The translations under genes and the position numbers were made by a program. This document shows positions 22,930 through 34,138 of a stretch of DNA of 64,000 nucleotides, one piece after another; positions within the stretch are counted from its first letter, which is position 1; every line of letters begins with the position of its first letter. The DNA is taken from NCBI GenBank assembly GCA_037176705.1, contig CM073907.1, forward strand, positions 11,253,001-11,317,000. Direction: 5' to 3'. The DNA is from Molossus alvarezi. Lineage: Eukaryota; Chordata; Mammalia; Chiroptera; Molossidae. Under the pieces are notes generated by a model. It did no database searches. It had not been told where the DNA came from and saw only the letters and a program-made list of their open reading frames with translations.

Positions 22930-24960
22930 GTGAGTGTGGATTCTGCTTGAAGGGAGTTGGAAAGATGTAGAGAGCACTAACTTCTTTGTTTTCACCTAAC
23001 CAATGTTCCCTTTGCTACACACATTGTTTTCTTGTTATTGAACACTATCCAAATACTTTGAATAACTAAACCGATCTACTGGTAATATAGTGTCTAGTTT
23101 TTCTATTTATAACTGTATGTCATGATCCATTTGATTCGTTGGAGGGAACATTGGAATAAAATGTTTAAAACCAACAGCTGCCCATGATCACAAAACATGT
23201 TAAAAGATTTTTTTAAAGGAAAGATGCAAAAATACCTTATATAGTTTCCCAAATTATTAACATATTTTTAGAAAATGACTTCACCTTCAAAGTTCCTCAG
23301 ATTGTAACACATGGTCTTGTGTTATTTCTTTCTTTCAAAATGATGACATCATTTCTGGTGAGGTCACCTTTTCAGAGTTGGAATCACTCCACCCTGCATG
23401 GAGTGGTCTGAACCACAAGGGGTAATGGAGCCTCCACAGTTTACTACTTTTTACTAGAAGATATTTCATTCGCAAAAGTAGCTATTAATATCTTTTTCTC
23501 CAAAACAAATGATTTCTATTTGCTTCTAGAAAACAAATTTGACTAAAATAACTTTCAGTTGATCTGTTTCTTCTTTGGGAACTAAAACCCAAACCTCACA
23601 GAAGTGATCATGTTCAAAGTGATCAAAGTCAGCTGCTGATTGGAGGCCTTCAGGGGAATATGCACTTGAAAGAGTTTAGTTCCCAGCACGGGCAGGGGCT
23701 CAGGCTGCATGAAGCATGGGCAAGGCACTTGCTGGTTTCGTTTACATACATACATGCATGCTGGTGTGTTTTGCACCGTTTGTTTATTTTAAAATAAGAT
23801 TGTGTTCTGTTCTCAGAATAAGAGTTCACTCTTTATTTAACTTTGTGATCATTCACAGTTTTATATGTGGTTTTGTACTGGTTAACTGGATTATACTAAT
23901 TAGCTGTCACTGTAGTATTGGATTATATCATGTGCAGATTTGAACTATCTTTTGGGAAAATATTTTACTTAATGATACAGTAATGATTACCAAATGGAAG
24001 TTTACAATCCGAGATAAAATAATTCATATTAGATTAGACCTCACTATTTACCCTTCAGAAGTTGTCATGAATGCTTCCTTGTGAATTATCTAGCGACATG
24101 TCGCCTCCTAGTGGTTCTGGAAGTCACTCACTCTTGTACAATCCAGTGCCAGACACAATGTTACAATTTAGAAAGTGGTTCCTATTGGTTTGAACTCTAG
24201 AATACAATCACGGATGGCTCTGACCAAAGTGAGGAAGGACAGGTGTTCCGGAGCCTACTGGACTCCTGTGAGGGCCAGGCTACAGAGATTCCTTTAGCAG
24301 CCTTGCCGTGCTACAACGGTTTGACTTCGTGACTGCTCCCGGGGACGAGCTGTGGGTCAGAAGTCATACAGATGTCGGGCTGAGGGTAGTGGGCAGTGAG
24401 TACTGTATATCTGTGCGGTACTCCGGTTGCCTCAGTCCTCCCAGGATCGCTAGGCGGGCGCACCAGACCACTGCCCCCTTGACAGGCTCGGGGGGAGTGA
24501 TCAGCCCAGGGCTTCCGGATGGTGCCCCTGGGACAAGCACCCAGGCTGTGTAACCACAGACCAGGTGGTCTTTCTGACGTTCTCTCACTTAAGATTGTAC
24601 AGACAATACAAACGAGAAAGAAAGAAACTGAGTTCTGCATCCTTATCAAACCATCCACGTTCAAGTTAATCTAGATCTGTCCAGAGGCCTTCGTTTGATT
24701 ACTGGTTACCCTTTGAAAATGGGGAGAAAACCGGACCACAGCCTGGTTCTGTCATCTCAGGGCACTGAGTTATACTGGATGGATCTGGCTTAGATCCCCA
24801 GTGTCAGTTACGAGGCTTCACTTCTTTAGACACGACCCCGAGCTGCACGAGGGCTTCCTGTGCACGGACCCCCAGGACGTGGAGTTTGCTCGGGCCCTCA
24901 GGCCCTCGGTCTTGGGAAGTGTCCCCAGAAGCAGGGCCGAGGCTCTGCTGTGGGTCCTGC

Positions 24961-24974
24961 ACACGAGGGGGCGG
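24961..24974 (+). promoter_or_regulatory. CTCF-like core motif
   Basis: ACACGAGGGGGCGG matches the CTCF core CCACnAGGGGGCGC at 11 of 14 positions by eye. It lies about 200 bp upstream of an array repeating a related core. A motif match only. Confidence 0.35.
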
Positions 24975-25164
24975 CCGGGAGCCCACTCGGCTGTTAGCGC
25001 TGTCTGCTCCCTGCTTTCCCAGGGTGGGTGAGAGCCTGGCGATGGAGCCCCCGCTCGTGCTCCCCCAGCCCTGCCCAGGCTCCTGCCGCACAGCTCTGTG
25101 CCAGCCTCCCCTTGCAGGAGCTCCCGGAGCACACGCCAGAGCTGCTGTTAACACGGGTCAGCGG

Positions 25165-25798
25165 CGGGCAGTGCTGGGGACGGGAGGGCTGTGTGTGTGT
25201 GTGTGTGCAGTGCTGGGGACGAGGGGGCTGTGTGTGTGTGTGTGTGTGCAGTGCTGGGGACGAGGGGTGTGTGTGTGTGTGTGCAGTGCTGGGGATGGGA
25301 GGGCTGTGTGTGTGTGTGGGGGGGGCAGTGCTGGGGACGAGGGGGCTGTGTGTGTGCAGTGCTGGGGACGAGGGGTGTGTGTGTGTGTGCAGTGCTGGGG
25401 ACGGGAGGGCTGTGTGTGTGGGGGGGCAGTGCTGGGGACGAGGGGGCTGTGTGTGTGTGTGCAGTGCTGGGGACGAGGGGGCTGTGTGTGTGTGTGCAGT
25501 GCTGGGGACGAGGGGTGTGTGTGTGTGTGTGCAGTGCTGGGGACGAGGGGTGTGTGTGTGTGCAGTGCTGGGGACGAGGGGGCAGTGTGTGTGTGTGCAG
25601 TGCTGGGGACGAGGGGGGTGTGTGTGTGTGCAGTGCTGGGGACGAGGGGTGTGTGTGTGTGCAGTGCTGGGGACGAGGGGGCTGTGTGTGTGCAGTGCTG
25701 GGGACGAGGGGGCTGTGTGTGTGTGTGCAGTGCTGGGGACGAGGGGTGTGTGTGTGTGCAGTGCTGGGGACGAGGGGGCTGTGTGTGTGCGGGCGGGG
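25165..25798. repeat. 30-40-bp minisatellite with (GT)n and GACGAGGGGGC cores
   Basis: Eighteen units of GCAGTGCTGGGGACGAGGGG followed by a variable (GT)n. About eight units carry ACGAGGGGGC (CTCF-like) and the rest a shorter GAGGGGTGTG form. The array is open in several frames on both strands because of its composition, and no protein is indicated. Confidence 0.96.
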
Positions 25799-25921
25799 GG
25801 TACGGGGCGTCGCTGTATGTGCTCCCCGAGTTCGCTGTGGACCCAGAACCGCCCCGACAGCGTGGCACTGCGCAGCGGCAGTGGCGCGGGAGGAAAGTCC
25901 GATGCGCGCTGCACTCCGCGA

Positions 25922-26057
25922 GCCGGGACCCTCCGGAGGTTTTGCTCCCCGCACTGTGGGACCCTCCGGAGGTTTTGCTCCCCGCACTGTGGGACCCTCC
26001 GGAGGTTTTGCTCCCCGCACTGTGGGACCCTCCGGAGGTTTTGCTCCCCGCACTGTG
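25922..26057. repeat. 33-bp x 4 tandem repeat
   Basis: Four near-identical copies of GGGACCCTCCGGAGG + TTTTGCTCCCCGCACTGT, beginning about 120 bp after the preceding array and ending 380 bp before a MEF2A exon. Confidence 0.95.
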
Positions 26058-26434
26058 CACTTCCACGCGCGCTGTGCTGGCCCGAGGTGTCCAGCCGCCC
26101 CCGTCCCCGCCGGGCAGCCGGGCAGCGGGGCAGCCGGGCGTCTGCGCCTCGAGCCCTCTGACGCCGACCCCGGGCCGTCGCTGCTGGTGCAGGCTCCTGT
26201 GCAAGGGCGTGTCCGACAGCAGTGAGCGCCGCGTGGAAGAACTAGGGGAAAGGGAAGGTCAATGTAAAAATGTCCCTCAAAGTTAGATATTTGGTTATTC
26301 GCATTAGTATTTATTTTAAGGCCTCATGTCGTCCCTGCTCGGGAAACGACGTCCCCAGAAGACCGAGCTCAGGCACTGTCCGGAGCACGGAGGCCGCCAG
26401 TGCCCCGCAGTAACGGCTCTCTCTCTCCTCACAG

Positions 26435-26558
26435 AACCCGCAGCGGATCAGCGGCGCTCAGGCCCCCCAGCCGCTGGCCACGCCGGCCGTGTCGGTGGCG
26501 ACGCCCAGCCTGCCCCCGCAGGGGCTGCTGTACTCGGCAGTGCCCGCCTACAGCTCCG
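26435..26558 (+). CDS. MEF2A: MEF2A exon with p38 phospho-acceptor Thr-Pro sites; GC-shifted
   Basis: A 124-nt exon from phase 0, leaving one G. It encodes NPQRISGAQAPQPLATPAVS then VATPSLPPQGLLYSAVPAYS S. The acceptor is CTCCTCACAG at 26434 and the donor is G|GTGAGC at 26559. The two TP sites phosphorylated by p38 in human MEF2A (T312 and T319) are kept as LATP and VATP. Compared with the human sequence I recall, many positions have moved to Pro, Ala, Gly, Leu or Val codons and one residue is lost in the PTAYNT region. The exon is strongly GC-rich and lies between minisatellites. Confidence 0.93.
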
Positions 26559-26870
26559 GTGAGCGCGCTGGGCCAGCCCGGGCCTTCGGGTGGCGGTTCC
26601 CCTGGGGGTGAGCAGCACAGAGCCTTGCCCGCGGGCAGAAAGGGGCGTCCCGGGAGCGCTCCAGCACGGACTTCTCTGACCCCCCAGAAACAGGCTGGCG
26701 CAGGTCAGGGTGCCCCAGGAAGGGGGTGCCCATCACCCAGCGCGCCCCCTTCCGGGCGGGAGCGGAGCTGTCCCCTGCTGCGCCCCTGGGCCCCGGGCGT
26801 GGGTGTGGGCGGCCCCGGGCGTGGGTGTGGGGGCCGCGGGCTGGGTGCGCTTCCTCCCCCTTCCTCCACG

Positions 26871-27057
26871 CTCCTGCCCTTGGAGGGCTCCTGCCCTTGG
26901 AGGGCTCCTGCCCTTGGAGGGCTCCTGCCCTTGGAGGGCTCCTGCCCTTGGAGGGCTCCTGCCCTTGGAGGGCTCCTGCCCTTGGAGGGCTCCTGCCCTT
27001 GGAGGGCTCCTGCCCTTGGAGGGCTCCTGCCCTTGGAGGGCTCCTGCCCTTGGAGGG
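26871..27057. repeat. 17-bp x 11 perfect tandem repeat
   Basis: Eleven copies of CTCCTGCCCTTGGAGGG without a visible mismatch (187 bp), about 310 bp after a MEF2A donor. Each unit is partly palindromic (CCCTTGGAGGG). The lack of variants implies recent expansion or active homogenisation. Confidence 0.97.
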
Positions 27058-27889
27058 CTGCGGTTCGGCCGAGGGGCACACCAGGGCCTTTGCTTCTCCT
27101 CAGCCAGCCCGTCCTCACTCTGAGACGGACTGTCACTCAGTAGGTTTATCTAGACATTTCATCCTAAAATACCCCATTTCAGGGGCAGATGGGGAACGCT
27201 CAAGGGCGCTCCAGTGACCGGAGGGTGCTTTGGGCCACTGACCAAGTGGCGGCGGCGGACGCCCGTGGGCTCCTCCCTCACCGGTGACGCAACACCCGAG
27301 GCCTCCCAGGAGGGGGGAGGGGGCTAGGCCCGGGGGGTTTCAGAGAGCAGTGCAGGGCGTTCATCCCTATGCTGCTTAGGAGCGGACTTCAGGGTAATCG
27401 CCCGCGCTTGGCCGTCAGCCCGCCGTCTGCAGCTCCCTGAGGGTGCAGAGGCGACGTCTGATCGCTGCCCGGATTCCACGTTCCTTTAAGCAACTGTCAG
27501 GGTTTTGTTGGAAACGAAGGTCTAAGGGCAATGTCCACCACGTTCCCACAGTCAGCATGGGGAAGGCCGCGCCCATCAACTGCAGATCGGAGGGAAGCTC
27601 GGGGCGCACCACGGCCACCCTGGGCGACACCATGCGGGCCTCCCCTCCCCGCTCAGTGGGGGTAAGGAGCCGGTCCCAGCTGACTTGGCACATATGGAGG
27701 GAGGGCCTGAGGTCACCGGCGTGTTCTGAGCCTGGAGAACGCGGGAGAAGAGGGATGCTCGGGAGCATGGGCCGAGCAGATGGGACTGAGCGGGGCTCCA
27801 GGTGCGAGGGCAGCGCAGAGCGTCCGTGACAGGTTTGCGGTGGGCCTCTCTCCTGCGCTGCGCTTCGCTCACAGCCCTATCAGCCAGCT

Positions 27890-28935
27890 GTCCTTGATTC
27901 CTTCACCGTTTTCACCAGCCCCCCAAATCCCTCTATTCTACAACCATCAAAATGTTCTCTGTATCTGAGATTTTTAAATTCATTTGTTTTGTTTTTAGAT
28001 TCCACATATAACTGAAATCCTGTGGCATTTGTCTTTTCTGTCTGACTCATTTCACTTAGCATAACATCCTCCAAGTCCATCCATGTTGTCGCAAAGGGCA
28101 GGATTCCCCCCTCCTTCACGGCTGAGGCACGTTCCCTGGTCTGTGCACACTTCTGGCCCCTCTCTGTGGACACTCAGGTGCTTCCCTATCGTGGTTCTTG
28201 TAACATCACGGTGAGCTCAGGCCTGGATGTATCTTTTCCAGTCGGTGCTCTGGATTTCCTTGGCTGGATCATAAATATGGTAGTTCTATTTTTCATTTTT
28301 TGAGGAAACCACATACTGCTTCCCACAATGGTTGCACCAGGGTCCCCTCTTCCCTACATCCTCGTCAACACTTGTCCATTGCTGATTTAGTGATAATGGC
28401 CATGCAGCAAGGGGGTTAGTAATATCTCATTATCTCATTGTGGTTTCCATTTGCATCATTCTGATGATTAGTGACCTGACCTTGAGCATGTTCTCATGTC
28501 TACTGGCCATGCCCTCTTTGGAGATGTCTATTCAGGTCTTCTGCCCAATTTTTAATTGCTTGTCTTTTTGGTGTTTGCATGAGTTCCTTACATATTTTGG
28601 ATATTAACCCCTTATGGGATGTAGCATTGGTGAATATCTTCTCCCATTCAGTAGGTTCTTTTTGTTATGTTGATGATTTCCTTAGCTGTGCAAAAACTTT
28701 TTAATTTAATGTAGTCCCATTTGGTTTTTTGTTTCTCTTGCCCAAGGGCACATATCTAAAAACATATTACTAAGAGCAGTGTCATATTTTACTGCCTATG
28801 TTTTCTTTTAGGAGTTTTATGGTTTTGGGTCTTACATTTAAGTCTTTATTCTTGTAAATGGTGTAAGAAAGTGGTCGTTTCCTTTTCTGAATGTACCTGT
28901 CCAGTTTTCCTAACACCATTTATTGAAGAGACTGC
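27890..28935 (-). mobile_element. L1 3' portion, antisense
   Basis: Reverse complement of L1 ORF2 tail and 3' UTR: CACCATTTATTGAAGAGACT at the 5' side (~28914), TCCATCCATGTTGTCGCAAA (~28077), then the CAAATCCCTC 3' UTR end. No SINE inside. Decayed. Confidence 0.85.
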
Positions 28936-30339
28936 TTTTCGGAGGACACCTGGGGCTGCAGCAGCCCTCCATGTCTCTCGGGGGGCCGCGCTCAGGCTCA
29001 CGCTCGACGTATGGGCACCTGCTTCCTAGCACGAGGGCCCTGGGCAGGAAGCCTGCGGGGGACCTCTGCAGCTGAGATCTCTCTCGTGACTTCATTGGCA
29101 TACCAAGGGCATGGGACATGCCACTGTCTGCATCTCTGCCCCTTTCACCAGTGAGGTGGCTTCTTCTGGTCTTCAGGTGGTTCAGTGATGCCTGTTCCAT
29201 CATTTAGCTGTGATTTGGATGGGATTGTGGGAGGAGTGAGCAGTGGTTTCTACCCCGCCATTTTGACCGCACATCTCCCACTATACTTGTTTTTAGAAAC
29301 AACAGTGGATTAGAAAGGACTTGTTTTCTACAAGTTCAGAAGGAATGACCAGAACATAAAAACAGAGTCAGACTCTCGAAACCGTCCATCACTAGCTCAG
29401 GGTCATCCTTCTAACAGACTCAGGCTCGGCTTTCTTTCTCAGCACTGAACCTGTTTAATTCACCACCTTATCTTTAACACATTTCTCTCTGCCTTTTTAA
29501 AACGTGTTTGTGTGTGTAATCTAGTGTGTGATTTCTTTAGTGTATAATCTACCTTTCTATATAGATTTAGATCAGAAACATGCCACAGTCAGTAAAGGGA
29601 TGAAGAGTGAGGTACCTCTTCGTGCCCATCAGCGAGGTCACTGCAGGTCTCAAACGTGTGCTTGGGTGCACTCACGACCGTTCAGTGTGGAACATTCACT
29701 CGGGCAGGAGCCGCGGGAAGCGGAGCGCGTGGTTGACGGGACTCCGCAGCCACCATTGCGGCCGTGCTAGAGCTCTTCACGCTGCTGGCCGGGTCCCCTG
29801 CACTTCGGGTCAGAGGAGGCGCTCCAAGGACGGGAGCCCTGTGGACGATGGCTGCGGGGCCAGGAGCTTCGAGCTGAGACTGTAGCGATGAGGGATTTTC
29901 TGGGCCGTGTTGAAGACTTTGGACATCATCTTGAGAGTTGGGAAGCCTTAAGAAGGCTTTAAGCAGTGAGGTGTCGGCCTTTGTGGTGGTGAAAGATCAC
30001 TGGCTGCAGTGTGTGCAGGGGCAGAAGTGATGGTGGGCCCCGGGGAGGCTTGAGAGACAGGAGCGAGAGCTGACCAGGCTTGGGGAGCGGAGAGGACCAC
30101 AGGTTTGGGGCCCCGGCAGTGCGGTGAATGCTACTAAGGTGGGGAGCAGGTTTGAAGGAATGAGGTGTTTGGAGACAGCTGGTGAACCGTGAGGGGTCAC
30201 TGTGGAAGGCATCAGTGTGATGGACCCCTCCCCAACCTCAGCTTCTGTGGGGAGAGAGGAGGTAATCTCAGAACAGAGGAGAAAGGGGGGATGGAGCCCT
30301 AAGAACCAGCACTGCTGCTTCAACTCAGCTGCTCCTCGT

Positions 30340-31510
30340 TTCGATCAGTTTACATTGTACGGGAGTGTACCAGGCTCAGGTGCGCAGCATTGCAGTTCAG
30401 CAATCTGTGCCTTACACAGTGCTTAACAAAGTACCCCCTGGCACTGCACATAATCGTTACAGCATTGTAGACTGTATTCCCTGTGACTGTTTTGTGGCTG
30501 TCAATTTTTTCCTCTTAATCCTCTAACCTTTCTCACCCAGCCCCCCAAACCCCCTCCTTTCTGGCAACCATCATCAGTCTGTTCTCTGTATCTTTGAGTC
30601 TGTCGATTTTATTTTGCTCTTTAAATTCCACATGTAGGTGAAATCATATGATATTTTTCTCTGACTTATTGCACTTAGCATAATACCCTCTAGGTCCATC
30701 CACGCTGTCACAAATGGTAAGATTTCATCCTTTTATGGCTAATATTCCATCGTACATATGTACCACAGACTTTATTCACCTGGGTTGCTTCTGGATCTTG
30801 GCTATTGTCAATAATGCCTCAATGAACATAGGGGTGCAAATATTCTTTCGAATTAGTGTTTTCGATTTCTTTGGAAATACGCCTAGAGGTGGACTTGCTG
30901 GGTCATAAGGCAGTTTCATTTTTAATTTTTTGAGAAACCTCCATGTAGTTTCGCATAGTGATTGCACCAGGCTGCACCCCCGCCCTCACCAGCACCTCGC
31001 GCGATCCGCATCGTGGCTTCAACTTGCGTTCTCCTGATGATTGGTGACCTTGAGCATCTTTCTTACTCCTGGCCATCTGTCCTCTGCCCATTCGTTAAGT
31101 TGGACTGCTTCCCTGGCCCGGGGAGATATATAAGTGCTGCTGAGAGAAATGGCGAGATTCTACTGCCTGTTTTCTTCAAGGAGTTTTATGGTTTTAAGTC
31201 TTAAATCCAAAGAAAGTGGTCCAGTTTTCCCAGCACCATTTATTGAATAGACCGTCTTTATTCCATTTATACTCTTGCCTCCTTTGTCAGATACTAGTGG
31301 ACCACAGAAGCATGGTTGGTTTATTTGGGGCTCTTTGTTCCATTGATTTGTTTTTATGCTAGTACCATCCTCATGTTCATAGTCTAGTTTGATATCAGGT
31401 AGTGTGATACCTCCAGCTTTGTTCTTTCTCAAGATTCCTGGGCTATTGAGGGTCTTTTGGTTCCACATAAATGTTTGGCTTATATGCTGTAGTTCTGTGA
31501 AAAACACCAT
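30340..31510 (-). mobile_element. L1 3' portion, antisense, with internal deletion
   Basis: The reverse-complement L1 landmarks CACCATTTATTGAATAGACC (~31236), GGTCCATCCACGCTGTCACA (~30692) and ACCATCATCAGTCTGTTCTC (~30569) are present. The section around 31100-31150 is shortened relative to the L1 at 14785-17265. Confidence 0.85.
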
Positions 31511-32201
31511 TTAGTTGCTTTAAAAAACTGTTAATTCACTGGGAAGACCAACTTCTTTAAACACCTCCCTTGAGAGAAAAAAGTTAAAAGTCGAGTTTTT
31601 TGCACCTCTTAGAACTAAATGGGAAAGACAAGTGTTAATGAGGAACTGAAATAATTGCGAAGAACAAATGTCCCAAGTCTCGGTCAAAGTGATTTTGACT
31701 GAAGCATTCATATACAATGACCTGTATCACACTCTTGTAACAGTTGTTCACTAACTTGAACGTGTGTTGCTGACAGTACCTTGAACCCACAGAACTAACT
31801 GGACAAGAATGTCCCCTATGCTCAGGGACACCGGCTTGCTGAGCGAAGGGTTCTGTTTGTTTATGAGGGTGGCGGGGGTGTATTTATTTAAAATAAGTTG
31901 CTTAGGGACAGCCTTTATAAAGTGGTGGCCTTTTAATTATTTACCAGTCTGGGAAAAGTATCTCAACTTTTTGTGAAATTATGAACAAACCTTTGGTACA
32001 AAATTGAAACTTACTGAAATAATCCCAGACCATTAAATACCGCTAGGCCTATAAACCTCGCAGAAGACATTGTGTGGGTTTTAGACACAGGTGTGTGGTT
32101 TCATGCTGTGAAATTCCAGGCTTCCCTCACCCTGGAACTTCCTGAAGCTCTGTGTCGGAAGACGGGTTTTGCTAGAGGCTGTCCCCTCTCCTTGTGTCTA
32201 G

Positions 32202-32328
32202 ACTACTCGCTGAGCAGCGCGGACCTGTCGGCCCTGCAGGGCTTCAGCCCCCCAGGCGTGCTGTCCCTGGGGCAGGTGTCGGCCTGGCAGCAGCACCACT
32301 TAGGACAAGCAGCCCTCAGCTCCTTGGT
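32202..32328 (+). CDS. MEF2A: MEF2A exon (DYSLSSADLSALQGF...)
   Basis: A 127-nt exon that completes Asp with AC and ends with GT of a Val codon. It encodes DYSLSSADLSALQGFSPPGV and LSLGQVSAWQQHHLGQAALS SLV. The acceptor is GTGTCTAG at 32201 and the donor is GT|GTGAGT at 32329. The alternative GT two nt upstream would shift the frame. Part of the C-terminal transactivation domain. Confidence 0.95.
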
Positions 32329-33628
32329 GTGAGTAACTGCAACCCCCGGATCGGCTCCCGCCCCTGCACTCATTTCCTGTCCCTGAGACTTTCACACGAA
32401 CCTCCCACAGCGACTAGAATGTTCCCCGGTGTCCTGAGCAGAGGCGGGGTCGGGGATACTGTCCCCCGCCTGTCCCGGGGCCTGCTGTCCTCCTGCTTCT
32501 ACGAAGTGTTCAGGTGGCCCGAGGAATTGGAGAGAACTCTTGTTTACGTGGCTCTAGAGATCAGCTTGGATGCTGAGGAACGAGGCCCTCCTTGCCAAGA
32601 TTCCGGCACAGGTGTCACCCCCATGCACCTCTCCCCAAACCCTGGGTCTGAGTCCCGTTTGAGGAGGCAGCCTGCAGGCGTCCAGGCCCACTGGCCTTAC
32701 TCGGCCCCGGGCAGGCGGAAGACGAGCCACGCCCTTGGCTGGCTGCCCGCTCGCAGGGGAGGCGGGTGGGCTGTGCAGACCCGGCCGCTGCGCCTCACCC
32801 GGGGAACGCACGGGGTGGACAACAGTAGGTTTGCAGTTGTGAGTACACGGAACAGTTCATCCTTGTATTTTCCATACAAACAACTGTAAACGTACTTTCG
32901 ACCCACCCTGTAAATGGAAAGGGTTTTACAGTGCTGCCCAGGTGGGAGCAGGTAGCACTAGCAGGAGGGAGAAGGGGCAGCTGCTTTGTAGAAGCAGGAG
33001 CAGGGCAGCCCCGGGAGTGCATCCGGACACCCAGCCTCCTGCCTCAGAGCCCCCGGCTCAGCCAGCCCTCCCCTGCATCCTGTGGTGAGGGTCTCGTGGG
33101 GAACTGTGTCCTGGACAGAGGCTCGGGCCTGGGCTAAGCCTCCTGGCGAACACCCTGGACAGGGCCCTGCAGGAAGGTGGGAGTGGCTTGTGCTCAGTGG
33201 GGACAGCCTGTCATACCCTCCTGTGCTGGGCTGAGCAAGCTGCTCACCTGGAAAACTGGGTGCTGCGGCTGACTTCTCAGAGCTGCCGCGAGCAACGGGG
33301 TGCCTGTCGCAGGGCAGAGCCGGGCAGGGCGGAAGCAGAGCGAGTTGCCATGTTGCTCCTCTGGCATCCGAGCCATTAGACACTGACCCTGTGTTGGCTG
33401 CTCCAGCTACGAAGGTGCAAGGGTATCGGCACAACCAGCCACTACAGGTCTCCACTGGACTGTGTCCCGGCCCTGCCAGTGAGATGGGGTCTGTGGGGGT
33501 GGGGAGGCCAAGCACCCGCAGAAATGGTCGAAACCAGCCTTGGGGAAGTCTGACAGCATCTCAGACTGGGCGCTTTGCAGTCAGGCACACCCACAAACCA
33601 GCCAACGTCTTTCTTGTTTTTCCTTTAG
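32329..33628 (+). other. MEF2A: Last MEF2A intron (1.3 kb)
   Basis: GC-rich throughout, with no recognised repeat. It ends TTTTTCCTTTAG at 33628. Confidence 0.85.
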
Positions 33629-34001
33629 TTCTGGAGGGCAGTTATCTCAGGGTTCGAATTTATCCATTAACACCAACCAAAACATCAACATTAAGTCAGA
33701 ACCAATTTCACCTCCCCGGGATCGAATGACCCCGTCCGGCTTCCAGCAGCAGCAGCAGCAGCAGCAGCATCAGCAGCATCCCCCGCCGCCGCCAACCTCG
33801 CAGCCCCCCCAGCCCCGGCAGGAAATGGGGCGCTCCCCTGTGGACAGCTTGAGCAGCTCGAGCAGCTCCTACGACGGCAGCGACCGGGAGGATCCACGGG
33901 GGGACTTCCACTCCCCGGTTGTGCTGGGCCGACCCCCGAACACTGAGGACAGGGAGAGCCCGTCTGTGAAGCGAATGCGGATGGACGCCTGGGTGACCTA
34001 A
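33629..34001 (+). CDS. MEF2A: MEF2A last coding exon: SUMO/acetyl switch, polyQ, NLS
   Basis: A 373-nt coding part ending with TAA at 33999-34001. It encodes [20 protein letters not shown] then [25 protein letters not shown] is the phosphorylation-dependent sumoylation motif that holds the K403/S408 switch in human MEF2A. A CAG tract (33744-33767) gives eight Gln, then H-QQ-H and a Pro-rich stretch. The C-terminus [14 protein letters not shown] holds the basic nuclear-localisation signal. The acceptor is TTTCCTTTAG. The human residue after the junction Val is Ala as I recall, and here it is Ser. Confidence 0.97.
33744..33779 (+). repeat. MEF2A: (CAG)8 polyglutamine tract with CAT interruptions
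   Basis: CAG x8, CAT, CAG x2, CAT in frame gives Q8-H-Q2-H. The human tract is uninterrupted and length-polymorphic as I recall. His interruptions usually stabilise such repeats. Confidence 0.95.
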
Positions 34002-34090
34002 GGCTGCTGGTTGGCCCTGTTGCTGCAGTGAACTGCCCTGCGTGTCTAGATGGGTCGGTAAGGACATGAGGTAAAGATATTTATACGTAC

Positions 34091-34138
34091 ACACATACAT
34101 ACATACATGTCCCTTTACATATGTATGTATGTGGGTGT
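34091..34138 (+). promoter_or_regulatory. MEF2A: Predicted 3' UTR hairpin from an inverted ACAT/ATGT microsatellite
   Basis: The left arm 34091-34108 (ACACATACATACATACAT) can pair with the right arm 34121-34138 (ATGTATGTATGTGGGTGT). That gives 16 Watson-Crick pairs, one G-U and one mismatch around a 12-nt loop, about 90 nt after the stop codon. Confidence 0.6.

Larger units (their letters stand above)
22930..26434 (+). other. MEF2A: MEF2A intron, AT-rich then minisatellite-rich
   Basis: 22930-24100 is AT-rich with no recognised element. 24100-25160 becomes GC-rich and has a CTCF-like core at 24961-24974. 25160-26060 holds two minisatellites. It ends CTCTCCTCACAG at 26434. Confidence 0.8.
26559..32201 (+). 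other. MEF2A: MEF2A intron with two antisense L1 blocks
   Basis: It starts with GC-rich DNA and the 17-bp x 11 array. Antisense L1 fragments lie at 27890-28935 and 30340-31510. 27060-27890, 28940-30340 and 31510-32200 show nothing I can name. It ends CTTGTGTCTAG at 32201. Confidence 0.8.

Noticed and set aside
25165..25798. CRISPR-like spaced repeat
   Set aside because: The spacers are variable (GT)n tracts rather than unique sequences, and the genome is mammalian. An ordinary minisatellite.
24886..26286. Open frames of 300-466 codons on both strands
   Set aside because: They follow the (GT)n/GACGAGG and 33-bp repeats, whose composition lacks stops. Several frames are open at once, as expected for a repeat artefact.
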